A DNA stretch of 64,000 bases, from positions 1 to 64,000 of the forward strand of contig NZ_BCTP01000012.1 of NCBI RefSeq assembly GCF_001571345.1, read 5' to 3'. Source of the DNA: Komagataeibacter xylinus NBRC 15237 (GTDB lineage Bacteria; Pseudomonadota; Alphaproteobacteria; Acetobacterales; Acetobacteraceae). Made by a program: the position numbers and the translations under genes. Shown in pieces: positions 17,006 through 25,364 of this stretch (position 1 is its first letter; each line of letters starts with the position of its first letter). Under the pieces are notes generated by a model. The model saw only the letters and a program-made list of their open reading frames with translations. It had not been told where the DNA came from and ran no database searches.

Positions 17006-17120
17006 CCCCGAACACGGGCGCGCCACCCATTCGCAATGACCGTTTGAACACGCGCCGCCGTTCTGGCATCCCCATGGCGACAGGCAGGATTGCACGGCTG
17101 AATGACACCCGGCCCGCATA

Positions 17121-17148
17121 TCATGTTATGTTTCGTGATATAATGTGA
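17121..17148 (+). promoter_or_regulatory. Promoter with operator-like inverted repeat before the TetR gene
   Basis: TCATGTTAT (17121-17129) and ATAATGTGA (17140-17148) are imperfect inverted arms, 7 of 9 matching, separated by 10 bases. The right arm overlaps TATAAT at 17139-17144, a consensus -10 box 37 bases before the ATG. This fits autorepression by the TetR protein. Confidence 0.45.
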
Positions 17149-17180
17149 CTGACTGGCGACTGGAGTTTAAGGGACGAAGA

Positions 17181-17837
17181 ATGTCTGACGTATCATCAAG
17201 ACCGCCACATACGGGCGGACGCCCGACGCCCGAAGGCTCGGCGCAACTCGACCGGCATGTTCTTGAAGTTGCAACGGCATTGTTCATCAGGCAGGGTTAC
17301 GCCGCCACATCGCTGGAACGGATCGCGCGCGTGGCGGAGTGCAGCAAGGCCAGCCTGTACCGACGCTACGCCTCAAAGGAAGAACTGTTCCGCGCGGTGG
17401 TGGCGGCACGGGGCAAGCTGCTGCTCGAGGCCGCAGGCGCGGTCGAGGCCTCCTCCACCGACCCGCTACTCGCCACGCGTGAAATATGCCAGTTCTTCCT
17501 TGACTTCATGCTGCGGCCCGAAACGCTTGAAGCCTACCGCATTGTCATTGCGGACGGACACCGCATTGCCTCCGTCGTGGATGACATGATGCACACCATC
17601 GTGGAACCCTTCGTGGCCACGCTGAGCCGCCTGATCAAGGCCGCTGCCGATGCCGGGCGCATCCACTCCACCGACCATGAAGAGACAACCCGCGTCCTGA
17701 TCAGCCTGTTTTTGGGCTGGCCCCTACAGAACACCATGCTTGGCCTGAACAAGATGCATGACCCGCAGATGCGCACGCGCTTCTTTGAACGGGCCTGGCA
17801 GATCTTTATTTCAGGCATCTGCGTTCAGGAGAAATAA
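17181..17837 (+). CDS. TetR/AcrR-family transcriptional regulator
   Basis: A 218-residue repressor. The N-terminal TetR helix-turn-helix spans about residues 25-70 and includes FIRQGYAATSLERIARVAECSKASLYRRYASKEELF. The C-terminal all-helical ligand domain matches the AcrR-type C-terminal family (LDFMLRPETLEAYRIVIAD). The ATG at 17181 is preferred over one at 17145 because AAGGGACGAAGA lies directly before it. Its partner gene is not obvious: a perfect 19-base palindrome lies 109 bases downstream of the stop, but no efflux gene follows. A terminator follows the stop. Confidence 0.9.
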   Translation: MSDVSSRPPHTGGRPTPEGSAQLDRHVLEVATALFIRQGYAATSLERIARVAECSKASLYRRYASKEELFRAVVAARGKLLLEAAGAVEASSTDPLLATREICQFFLDFMLRPETLEAYRIVIADGHRIASVVDDMMHTIVEPFVATLSRLIKAAADAGRIHSTDHEETTRVLISLFLGWPLQNTMLGLNKMHDPQMRTRFFERAWQIFISGICVQEK

Positions 17838-17847
17838 GGGTTTTGCG

Positions 17848-17880
17848 ATGCCGTCTTTTTTTCAGGAAGGCGGCATTTTT
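17848..17880 (+). terminator. Terminator of the TetR gene
   Basis: ATGCCGTC (17848-17855) pairs with GGCGGCAT (17869-17876), one G-T pair, and is followed by TTTT. It begins 10 bases after the tetR stop. Confidence 0.7.
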
Positions 17881-17945
17881 CCTGGAGGGTGTCAAACGGC
17901 GCGACAGATCATTTTTTACAGGGGTTTTCTATATGTTATGTTGCG

Positions 17946-17964
17946 ATACGATACGGTATCGTAT
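17946..17964. promoter_or_regulatory. Perfect 19-base TetR-type operator
   Basis: ATACGATACGGTATCGTAT has 9-base arms that match perfectly around a single central G. The length, symmetry and GATAC/GTATC halves are like operators of TetR-family repressors. It lies downstream of the TetR gene and upstream of the Crp/Fnr gene at 18174, with no gene directly after it. Confidence 0.65.
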
Positions 17965-18173
17965 ATATGAGCATTAAAATGATGCAATCCCTGACGGGTG
18001 GCCCTGGAAGGGAATGACGACGGTGCCGACCAATGCAACCCCGATGGCCAGAAAAGACGCGCATTGGAGCCGTCCGATGAAACGCCGCCCCGCAGAAGCA
18101 TGCCCCGCCACCACCCACAATAGGGGGCAGATCCTTGACGAACACACAAAAACAACGCGTTCCTGCATAATAG

Positions 18174-18824
18174 ATGTTCATGATGTTCAGAGATTTCACG
18201 CTTACTGACAAAGAACGGGAGGCGTTAAACACGATCTCCACGAAAATACACAGGCCGGCCAAGCGCCATATCTATACCCAGGGCGAAGCGGGCAAATATG
18301 TCTACCGCATCCGTTCCGGCGCCGTGCGGCTGGAACATCACCTGCATGACGGGCGCAACCATATCTTCGCCTTCATATGGCCAGACGACATGTTCGGCGT
18401 CATTGAAGAGGGGGTCTATCCCGCCTCCGCCATTGCGCTGGTGGATACCTACCTGTTCCAGATCCCCTACGCCGCGCTGCTCAAGCTGATCGAGACCCAT
18501 CCGCGCATCCAGACCCTGTTCCTGCAGCAGGCGCTCAATTACACAAAGGCCGCGCAACGCCACCTGCTGCTGGCCACCTACCCGCTTGTGGTCAAGCGGC
18601 TGGCGGGGTTTCTGCTTGAATGCAGCAAGCAGGCCGATTTCTATGACCGGCACTCCAATGTCCTGACCCTGGCCATGGACCGCAGGGATATTGCCGACTA
18701 CCTTGGCTTTGCCGTTGAAACGACAAGCCGCATGCTCAAGGAACTGGAAGACATGAGGCTGATCAAACGCCTCTCGTCACAGCGCATCGTGCTCGACCGC
18801 CATAAAATCATGGAAATATTTTAA
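18174..18824 (+). CDS. Crp/Fnr-family transcriptional regulator
   Basis: A 216-residue regulator with a cyclic-nucleotide-binding-like beta-barrel (about residues 25-115, with YTQGEAGKYVYRIRSGAVRL), a dimer helix, and a C-terminal helix-turn-helix (RRDIADYLGFAVETTSRMLKELEDMRLI). The recognition helix ETTSRMLKEL is of the Fnr/FixK kind. There is no N-terminal cysteine cluster, so it is not an iron-sulfur Fnr. It is more like FixK or DNR. The ribosome site is poor, and in-frame ATGs at 18180 and 18183 are possible starts. It lies 141 bases before the DyP-encapsulin unit on the same strand and may control it (inference). Confidence 0.88.
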   Translation: MFMMFRDFTLTDKEREALNTISTKIHRPAKRHIYTQGEAGKYVYRIRSGAVRLEHHLHDGRNHIFAFIWPDDMFGVIEEGVYPASAIALVDTYLFQIPYAALLKLIETHPRIQTLFLQQALNYTKAAQRHLLLATYPLVVKRLAGFLLECSKQADFYDRHSNVLTLAMDRRDIADYLGFAVETTSRMLKELEDMRLIKRLSSQRIVLDRHKIMEIF

Positions 18825-18965
18825 AAGACCGCCCGCCAGCCCCTGACCAGCGCAGCCGCGTGTTCAATCCGCCTGTCTGCCCCCTGCCGCCCCATCTTGC
18901 CACGCCCCGCCACCTGCCTATGCTAGGCCCCGCTACAAGCGTTGTCCGCAGGGAGTTCGAGAGCA

Positions 18966-19985
18966 TTGGCCACACCCCAACCCATTGACACAAAGCTGAC
19001 CCAGGCCGCGGTTTTTCTTGTCCTGACCCTCAGCGCCGACACCGAGGTCGGCCCGCAGGTGCGCGACCTGATGGGAGACCTGTCATCACTTGTGCGCGGT
19101 GTCGGTTTCCGCATTGATGATGGCAGGCTCAGTTGCATAACCGGCATCGGGTCCGAGGCATGGGACCGCCTGTTCGGCGCACCGCGCCCGATGGACCTGC
19201 ACCCGTTTGCCGAGATCAATGGCGTGCACCACGCCCCTTCCACGCCGGGCGATCTTCTGTTCCATATCCGCGCCACCCGGATGGACCTGTGCTTTGAACT
19301 TGCAACCGCCATCGTCTCGCGGCTCGAAGGTGTTGCCACGGTGGTGGATGAAGTGCACGGGTTCAAGTATTTCGATGCCCGCGACCTGCTCGGTTTTGTC
19401 GATGGCACCGAAAACCCGGTGGACCAGCCCGCCCGTGATGCCACGCTCATCGGTGATGAAGACCCCGCCTTTACGGGCGGCAGCTATGTCATCATCCAGA
19501 AATACCTGCACGACCTGAAGAAATGGGATGCCATACCCACCGAGGTGCAGGAGCACATCATCGGCCGCAGGAAAGTATCGGATATCGAACTGCCCGAGGC
19601 CGCCAAGCCCAGCTATGCCCATAACGTGCTGACCAATATTGAAGAAAACGGCCAGCAGCTCCAGATCGTGCGCGACAACATGCCTTTTGGCACGGTGGGC
19701 ACGGGCGAATTCGGCACCTATTTCATCGGCTATGCCCGCTCGCCCGCGCGCATCGAGCGCATGCTGGACAACATGTTCGTGGGCCTACCGCCGGGCAATT
19801 ACGACCGGCTGCTTGATGTGAGCACGGCGGTGACCGGCAACCTGTTCTTCATCCCCACTGCTGATTTCCTTGATGCCGCACCCGACCTGCCCGCGCCGCA
19901 GGCGAGTGTTGCAGCCGCCCCGCCCGCGGCACCGCAACCCGTGGCGCAAGCGGCCGGCTCGCTTGGCATCGGATCATTGAAGTAA
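18966..19985 (+). CDS. DyP-type haem peroxidase with encapsulin cargo-loading peptide
   Basis: A 339-residue dye-decolourising peroxidase. The distal motif GFVDGTENP supplies the catalytic Asp, the proximal haem histidine is likely in KPSYAHNV, and GTYFIGYARSPARIERML carries the distal Arg region. The C-terminus is an Ala/Pro-rich linker ending SLGIGSLK, the known short peptide that docks cargo inside family 1 encapsulins. The encapsulin gene begins 12 bases later. Start: a TTG at 18966, 9 bases after GGGAG. An in-frame TTG at 18942 is less well placed. The protein should be packaged in the shell and act on peroxides. Its physiological substrate is unknown. Confidence 0.95.
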   Translation: MATPQPIDTKLTQAAVFLVLTLSADTEVGPQVRDLMGDLSSLVRGVGFRIDDGRLSCITGIGSEAWDRLFGAPRPMDLHPFAEINGVHHAPSTPGDLLFHIRATRMDLCFELATAIVSRLEGVATVVDEVHGFKYFDARDLLGFVDGTENPVDQPARDATLIGDEDPAFTGGSYVIIQKYLHDLKKWDAIPTEVQEHIIGRRKVSDIELPEAAKPSYAHNVLTNIEENGQQLQIVRDNMPFGTVGTGEFGTYFIGYARSPARIERMLDNMFVGLPPGNYDRLLDVSTAVTGNLFFIPTADFLDAAPDLPAPQASVAAAPPAAPQPVAQAAGSLGIGSLK

Positions 19986-19997
19986 AGGACACCAGAC

Positions 19998-20792
19998 ATG
20001 AACAACCTGCACAGACACCTCGCCCCCGTTTCATCCACTGCCTGGACCGAAATCGAGGAAGAAGCCACCCGCACCCTGCGCCGCCACCTTGCGGGGCGTC
20101 GCGTGGTTGATGTTTCCGAACCCAAAGGCACGGCCTTCGCCGCCGTGGGCACCGGGCGCGACCGGCGCATCGATGCACCCACCGACGGCGTGCAGGCCGT
20201 GATACGCGACGTGCTGCCGGTGGTGGAACTGCGCGTGCCCTTCACCCTGTCACGCGCGGAAATCGATGCGGTGGAACGCGGCGCGCGCGATGCCGACTGG
20301 CAGCCGGTCAAGGACGCTGCCAGAAAGATCGCCTTTGCCGAGGACCGCGCCATTTTCACCGGCTACGGCGCAGCCGGCATGAAGGGCATCGCGCAGGCGA
20401 CATCCAACGCCCATGTCAAGCTGCCCGCATCGGTCAGGGATTACCCGCAGGCCTTTGCCGATGCCCTTGCCGCGCTACGCCTTGCGGGCGTCAACGGCCC
20501 CTATGCCATCGTGCTTGGCGCGAAGGCATATGAGGCGGTAAGCGGCGGCGATGACGCGGGCTACCCGGTGCGCAAGCACATCGAAAGCCTGATTGACGGC
20601 AAGCTGGTCTGGGCGCCCGCCATTGAAGGGGCCTTTGTCATCTCGCTGCGCGGCGGCGACCTGCAGCTTGATATCGGGCAGGATTTCTCGATCGGCTATC
20701 TGGCCCATACGGCTGACACGGTCGAACTTTACCTGCAGGAAAGCTTTATCTTCCGGGTACTGACCAGCGAGGCCGCCGTCGCCCTCGACTGA
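19998..20792 (+). CDS. Family 1 encapsulin shell protein (linocin M18-like)
   Basis: A 264-residue HK97-fold shell protein, the usual size for T=1 encapsulins. The N-terminus MNNLHRHLAPVSSTAW, the segment HLAGRRVVDV, and the C-terminal VELYLQESFIFRVLTSEAAV match the family closely. It self-assembles into a hollow protein compartment and holds the DyP peroxidase encoded directly upstream. AAAGGA precedes the ATG. The tight DyP-encapsulin pair is a known arrangement in actinobacteria and some proteobacteria. Confidence 0.97.
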   Translation: MNNLHRHLAPVSSTAWTEIEEEATRTLRRHLAGRRVVDVSEPKGTAFAAVGTGRDRRIDAPTDGVQAVIRDVLPVVELRVPFTLSRAEIDAVERGARDADWQPVKDAARKIAFAEDRAIFTGYGAAGMKGIAQATSNAHVKLPASVRDYPQAFADALAALRLAGVNGPYAIVLGAKAYEAVSGGDDAGYPVRKHIESLIDGKLVWAPAIEGAFVISLRGGDLQLDIGQDFSIGYLAHTADTVELYLQESFIFRVLTSEAAVALD

Positions 20793-20825
20793 TTTCAAAC
20801 CGAACACGCGACCAAGGACATGATC

Positions 20826-21161
20826 ATGCAGAACCCCCTGGCCACAACACCAGAGACCGAAGCCCGCATCACCGCCAAAGCCCAGGAACTGTGGGAAGCC
20901 GACGGCAAGCCCGGCTGCGGTGCCGCAGCCTACCGCGAAGCCGCATCGGAACTGATCGGGATGGAAAGCAACCCCGACGCGGGCCAGATCCCCGTTGACT
21001 CACCCGTGCCGCTCGATGCGAACGGAGAGCCCGTCGAACAGGCCTGGCTGGAGGAAAACCTCGGCAATTCCGGCGGCAGCATGGATGAACTTGATGACAG
21101 GCAGGAAGTGCCCTTCGCCACGCGCGCTGAAGAGGCAAAAGCCCTGAAGGACCAGGACTGA
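20826..21161 (+). CDS. DUF2934 small acidic protein in the encapsulin operon
   Basis: A 111-residue acidic soluble protein. The N-terminal segment ARITAKAQELWEADGKPG followed by AAYREAA is the DUF2934 pattern (a short helix pair found in rhizobia and relatives, function unknown). The rest is low-complexity and rich in Asp, Glu, Pro and Gly, probably disordered. The ATG at 20826 is preferred over 20820 because AAGGA is then 7 bases away. It lies 33 bases after the encapsulin gene, so co-expression is likely. There is no SLGIGSLK-type tail, so it is not an obvious cargo. Confidence 0.8.
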   Translation: MQNPLATTPETEARITAKAQELWEADGKPGCGAAAYREAASELIGMESNPDAGQIPVDSPVPLDANGEPVEQAWLEENLGNSGGSMDELDDRQEVPFATRAEEAKALKDQD

Positions 21162-21203
21162 CCCTGCCGTGCGGGATGGCAGTCTTCCATCCCGCACGCA
21201 CCG

Positions 21204-21331
21204 CCCTACCCTCCGACCATGACCCGCACCAGCGCCACACTTACGGGTTGCGCCACAAGGAGCGCTACCGCAGCCCGGCGGCGGAAGCCCTGCTGGCACT
21301 TATTGGCCGGGAGGCGAGCGGCCATGCCTAG
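21204..21331 (+). pseudogene. Possible C-terminal remnant of a LysR-type regulator
   Basis: An open stretch without a start ends at TAG (21329-21331). Its last residues are HTYGLRHKERYRSPAAEALLALIGREASGHA in two pieces: HTYGLRHKERY and SPAAEALLALI. This is like the end of LysR-family regulators. The first part is missing. It overlaps by a few bases the restored end of the PLD gene on the other strand. Confidence 0.3.
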
Positions 21332-21832
21332 CGGGCATGGTCCCACCGGTTCTGCCAATGGGCCAGATAAGCCTGCGCAAGGGCGGGATCATCCCAGATC
21401 ACCAAGGGCGTTTTCACTATTCTTGCGCTGCGCGCCCTTGGTGAAATTGAAGGAGCCGGTCTCGACATTCTGGCCATCTGTAATGATGACCTTGTCGTGC
21501 TGCACGGCATAGACATCATCCATCCTGACCTGAATACCCGCATCCCTGACCCGTGCGATGGCCATCTGGTTGCCCTTGCCCTGATTGCCTTCCTCATCAA
21601 GCACGATCGCCACATCCACCCCGCGCTTTCTGGCCTTGATCAGGGCTTCGACCACGTTATCGGCGCTGAAGAAGAACGCCATCATGCGGATCTGGCTCTT
21701 TGCACTTCTGATCACGTTGAGCACCAGTTCGGTTGCCGATCCCTCTGGCGAGAAACCGACATCGATATGCGACTGGGCATAAACCGGCGTTGTCAGGCCA
21801 ATACAGAGAAAGGCTATAATAATGCTTTTCAT
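21328..21832 (-). pseudogene. Frameshifted secreted phospholipase D-family nuclease (Nuc-like)
   Basis: The N-terminal signal peptide (MKSIIIAFLCIGLTTPVYA) is followed by a single PLD domain with the catalytic HDKVIITD (HxKxxxxD) and the downstream GSFNFT. As read, the frame ends at a TGA at 21389 after NSENALGDLG. Removing one base at 21402-21403 restores VIWDDPALAQAYLAHW and a stop TAG at 21328, the expected C-terminus of Nuc-type endonucleases. The intact protein would be about 167 residues. As read it has 147 and lacks the last helix. The single extra base is either a real mutation or a sequencing error. The active-site half is complete. Confidence 0.8.
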
Positions 21833-22267
21833 TTTATCTTCTTTATTGACATGGATCTGTATAAATTCTCACGGCACCAGTCAGGGCGCGCCTAACCCAT
21901 TCCCGCCACCACGCACGGGGCCATAGGCTGACAAACAGGCCGCACTATCCTCTTGAGGAAGAGCATCAGGTCAACCCTGTTTCAGGCAGGGGCATTCCCG
22001 CCATATAGTCACGACACATGAAGGCAGGGCCTGCCACATCTTGTGAAATATGTTTTCATAAAAGTGTCATATACTGCCCTGACCTGCACGCCGCACGGGG
22101 CGCAGGGCGTGCCGCATCCGGCCTACCCGTCGCTTGCATCCCCGCCTTGCCAATTGATAAATATCAACGACATCAATACCAAAAAAATCGCGCTATACTC
22201 AGCAGACTTTCCCACCGGGGGAAAAGGTCAGGACCATGATCCATGGCCCCAGCAAGGCGCAAATTCC
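21833..22267. other. 435-base divergent intergenic region
   Basis: It separates the minus-strand PLD gene from the plus-strand oleate hydratase gene. An open frame runs upstream of the hydratase from 22043, but its 75 residues look unlike the family and no good ribosome site supports it. TATACT at 22194-22199 may be a -10 box for the hydratase. A short palindrome (GGCAGGGCCTGCC) lies near 22024. I see no gene. Confidence 0.4.
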
Positions 22268-24013
22268 ATGAGATATGCCCACAGCAATTTTGAAGCATTC
22301 GTCCGCCCTGAAAAACCAGCCGGAATTGACACCCGCGCGGCCTGGATCATAGGCGGCGGTCTTGGCGGCATGGCCGCTGCCGCCTTCCTGATCCGTGATG
22401 CGGGCATGCCGCCTGCACACATCACCATTCTTGAAGCCTCAGCCGACAATGGCGGCGCGCTCGATGGCACGGGTAACGCCGAGACCGGCTGGCTCATTCG
22501 TGGTGGCCGGGAAATGGAAGAACAGTTCCAGTGCCTGTGGGATCTGTACCGCTCGATCCCGTCGCTTGAAGTGCCTGGTGCCTCCGTGCTTGATGAGTTC
22601 TACCGCCTCAACCGCGCCGACCCCAGCAGCAGCCCCATCCGTGCCATGCACGCGCGCGGCCAGCCCCTGCCCAATCGTGACAGCCTGACCCTGACCGGCA
22701 AGGCGCGGCGCGAGATTCTGACCCTGATCCTGACGGATGAAGACAGGCTCGATGGCAGGACGATCAGCGATGTGCTGTCAGCCGATTTCATGAAATCGAA
22801 TTTCTGGCTGTTCTGGCGCTCCATGTTCGCGTTCGAGACATGGCATAGCGCCATCGAGATGAAGCGCTACCTCGCCCGCTTCGTGCATCAGATCCTGGGC
22901 CTCAAGGACCTGCACACGCTCAAATTTACGAAATTCAACCAGCAGGAATCGCTCAGCAAGCCGCTGGCCACGTGGCTGGCCGAGCAGGGCGTGGTGTTCC
23001 GCCACGGCGTGCAGGCAACCAATGTGCGTGTCGATACGGCAGGCGGCAAGAAGGTCGCCACCCGCATCGACCTGCTCGAGAACGGCCAGTCGGGTGGGAT
23101 CGACATCAAGGCGGATGATCTGGTGTTCGTGACCAATGGCTCCATGGTGGAAAATGCCCGCTGGGGCGACCATCACACCCCTGCCCCGATCGAAACCGGC
23201 ATTGCCGAGGGCAATATCTGGCAGTTGTGGCGCAACATCGCGGCACAGGACCCTGCCTTTGGCCGGCCAGACGTGTTCTGTGGCGACACCACAAAATCAC
23301 GCTGGGAGTCCGCCACCGTCACCACGCGTGATGCACGCATTCCTGATCTGGTGCACAGGGTAACGGGGCGCGATCCCTTCTCTGGCCGTACGGTTACGGG
23401 CGGGCCGATCACCATCCACGATTCCGCGTGGCTGATGAGTTGGGTCGTCAGCCGACAACCGCATTTCAAGGGCCAGCCTGAAGGGCAGATGGTGGCGTGG
23501 CTGTACGGTCTGTTCAGCGACGTGCCGGGCAATTATGTCAAGAAACCCATGCAGGACTGCACCGGCGAGGAAATCACGCGCGAATGGCTGTTCCACATGG
23601 GCGTGCCGGAAGACCAGATTGACGACATGGCCGCCACGGGTGCCACCACCCATCCGTGCATGATGCCCTTCATCACCGCGCAGTTCATGCCACGCGCGGC
23701 AGGCGACCGACCGAAGGTGGTGCCCGATTGCAGCGTCAACCTCGCCTTTCTCGGCCAGTTTGCCGAAACGCCGCGCGATACGGTGTTCACGACCGAATAT
23801 TCGGTCCGCACCGCGATGGAGGCGGTCTATACGCTGCTCGATATTGACCGCGCCGTGCCGGAAGTGTTTGGCAGCATTTATGATGTGCGCATGCTGTTGC
23901 AGGCGGCAGCCGAACTGCGCGATGCCCGCAAGATCCCCGCATCAGGTGTGGTGCGTCACATGGCAGATGGCACGGAAATTGGCGATCTTCTGATCCGCTA
24001 TGGCCTGATCTGA
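22268..24013 (+). CDS. ohyA: Oleate hydratase (FAD-dependent, myosin-cross-reactive-antigen family)
   Basis: A 581-residue flavoenzyme that adds water to the cis-9 double bond of oleate and similar fatty acids, giving 10-hydroxystearate. The FAD motif is IIGGGLGGMAAAAFLIRD near residue 23, followed by the glutamate ILEAS. FVTNGSM, VTGRDPFSGR and the C-terminal QFAETPRDTVFTTEYSVR region match the family. The ATG at 22268 is chosen because AAGG precedes it and the family starts shortly before the FAD motif. Thought to detoxify unsaturated fatty acids (family knowledge). It stands alone and has its own terminator. Confidence 0.95.
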   Translation: MRYAHSNFEAFVRPEKPAGIDTRAAWIIGGGLGGMAAAAFLIRDAGMPPAHITILEASADNGGALDGTGNAETGWLIRGGREMEEQFQCLWDLYRSIPSLEVPGASVLDEFYRLNRADPSSSPIRAMHARGQPLPNRDSLTLTGKARREILTLILTDEDRLDGRTISDVLSADFMKSNFWLFWRSMFAFETWHSAIEMKRYLARFVHQILGLKDLHTLKFTKFNQQESLSKPLATWLAEQGVVFRHGVQATNVRVDTAGGKKVATRIDLLENGQSGGIDIKADDLVFVTNGSMVENARWGDHHTPAPIETGIAEGNIWQLWRNIAAQDPAFGRPDVFCGDTTKSRWESATVTTRDARIPDLVHRVTGRDPFSGRTVTGGPITIHDSAWLMSWVVSRQPHFKGQPEGQMVAWLYGLFSDVPGNYVKKPMQDCTGEEITREWLFHMGVPEDQIDDMAATGATTHPCMMPFITAQFMPRAAGDRPKVVPDCSVNLAFLGQFAETPRDTVFTTEYSVRTAMEAVYTLLDIDRAVPEVFGSIYDVRMLLQAAAELRDARKIPASGVVRHMADGTEIGDLLIRYGLI

Positions 24014-24041
24014 AAGGCAGGCAACACGGCGTTATGAAAAA

Positions 24042-24069
24042 TCGCCACCTTTTGCAATAAAGGTGGCGA
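24042..24069 (+). terminator. Terminator of the oleate hydratase gene
   Basis: A perfect 11-base-pair stem (TCGCCACCTTT with AAAGGTGGCGA) and a 6-base loop lie 29 bases after the stop. No long T run follows. Confidence 0.65.
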
Positions 24070-24323
24070 CAGATCATGACTATTTTGACCTGAAAGTAGC
24101 ATCATGGAAATAAAATGAACGACAGGACTGTTCGTAACAAGCAAGATGCAGGCGGTTTTTATCTGATCAGGCCCGGACCTGCCTGGAGGACGCGGCGCGC
24201 ATCGAGAACCGGCGGGCACGGCTCAAGCAATGGCGGGCTGTCGCCACGCCATATGAAGCAACAGCCGCATTTTCCACCATCCTCATTACTGCGACAGCAG
24301 ACTGTATCAAACCCTGTCAGCCA
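24070..24323. other. Gene-free stretch between convergent genes
   Basis: It lies after the oleate hydratase terminator and before the end of the minus-strand oxidoreductase gene. I see no coding frame, repeat or RNA signal in it. Confidence 0.4.
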
Positions 24324-25331
24324 CTAGAACTCCAGGCAGATCTTGCCAAAATGCCGGTTGCTTTCCTGATGACGAAAGGCCGCCACGATCTCTTCAAGCG
24401 CAAAGCTGCGGTCAATGACCGGGCGGATGCCATTGCCCTCAACAGCCCGCACCATGGCATGCTGGTCGGCCCGGCTGCCCACGAGCACGCCCTGCAGCCG
24501 GAACTGCTTGAGCAGCATGGGTACCACTTCCAGTTGCCCTGCCACGCCCGTCAGAATGCCGATGACGGAAATATGGCCAGCCACCCGGATGGCCGCCATC
24601 GACTGTGCCAGCGTGGCGGGGCCACCCACCTCGATGATATGGTCCACGCCGCGCCCGCCGGTCAGTTCCCATGCGGTGGTGCCCCATTGCGGGTTTTCGC
24701 GGTAATTGATGACGTGGTCCGCACCAAGGGCGCGCAGGCGTTCGAGCTTTGCAGCGCTCGATGAAGTGGCAATGACCGTAGCCCCCGCCATCTTGGCAAA
24801 TTGCAGCGCGAAGATCGACACGCCGCCCGTGCCCTGCACCAGCACCGTATCACCAGGCTTGACCGCATCATCAACAAACAGCGCGCGCCATGCCGTCAGC
24901 CCCGCCGTGGTGAGTGTGGCCGCCTCGGCATGCGACCAGCCGCGCGGCGCATGGGTAAAGGAGGTGGCTGGTGCTGTCACCTCCTCACGTGCATAGCCAT
25001 CCACGCCGTCGCCCGGCACGGTGGTGAACCCGATCACCTCTGGCGCGCCCCCCAGCCAGGTGGGGAAAAACGTGCTGACAACACGATCGCCAGGCGCGAA
25101 TTCGCTCACACCTGCGCCCACTTCCACCACTTCACCCGCGCCATCGGCCATGGGGATGCGCGGCACTGTTGGACCCCACATGCCGCTGACAACCGCGTAA
25201 TCATGATAGTTCAGCGAGGAGGCATGCAGCCTGACCCTGATTTCACCGTGTGCCGGCGCGCGGGTGGGCTGGTCGGACATGATGACATGATCGAAGCCGC
25301 CGGGCGGCTGCACAATAACCGTTCTGGGCAT
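24324..25331 (-). CDS. MDR-superfamily NAD(P)-dependent alcohol dehydrogenase/quinone oxidoreductase
   Basis: A 335-residue medium-chain dehydrogenase/reductase. The N-terminal GroES-like domain has LHASSLNYHDYAVVSG, where Asn replaces the zinc-binding Cys, so it is of the zinc-free kind. The Rossmann domain has VQGTGGVSIFALQFAKMAGATVIATSSS. GAGGAG lies 9 bases before the ATG at 25331. An open frame continues upstream to 25385 but crosses the end of the IS element. The substrate is unknown. Zinc-free MDR enzymes commonly reduce quinones or enals. Confidence 0.88.
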   Translation of the reverse strand: MPRTVIVQPPGGFDHVIMSDQPTRAPAHGEIRVRLHASSLNYHDYAVVSGMWGPTVPRIPMADGAGEVVEVGAGVSEFAPGDRVVSTFFPTWLGGAPEVIGFTTVPGDGVDGYAREEVTAPATSFTHAPRGWSHAEAATLTTAGLTAWRALFVDDAVKPGDTVLVQGTGGVSIFALQFAKMAGATVIATSSSAAKLERLRALGADHVINYRENPQWGTTAWELTGGRGVDHIIEVGGPATLAQSMAAIRVAGHISVIGILTGVAGQLEVVPMLLKQFRLQGVLVGSRADQHAMVRAVEGNGIRPVIDRSFALEEIVAAFRHQESNRHFGKICLEF

Positions 25332-25364
25332 CGCGGGTTTCTCCTCACTACAGTAAAATACAAA

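Larger units (their letters stand above)
17838..18173. other. 336-base region without a recognisable gene
   Basis: Apart from the terminator at 17848-17880 and the palindrome at 17946-17964, I see no coding signal. An ATG just after the palindrome opens only 16 codons. A minus-strand frame encodes a short hydrophobic stretch (ASFLAIGVALVGTVVIPF), which may be the remnant of a membrane protein. The layout of TetR gene, operator and then nothing suggests that a regulated transporter gene was lost. Confidence 0.4.
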
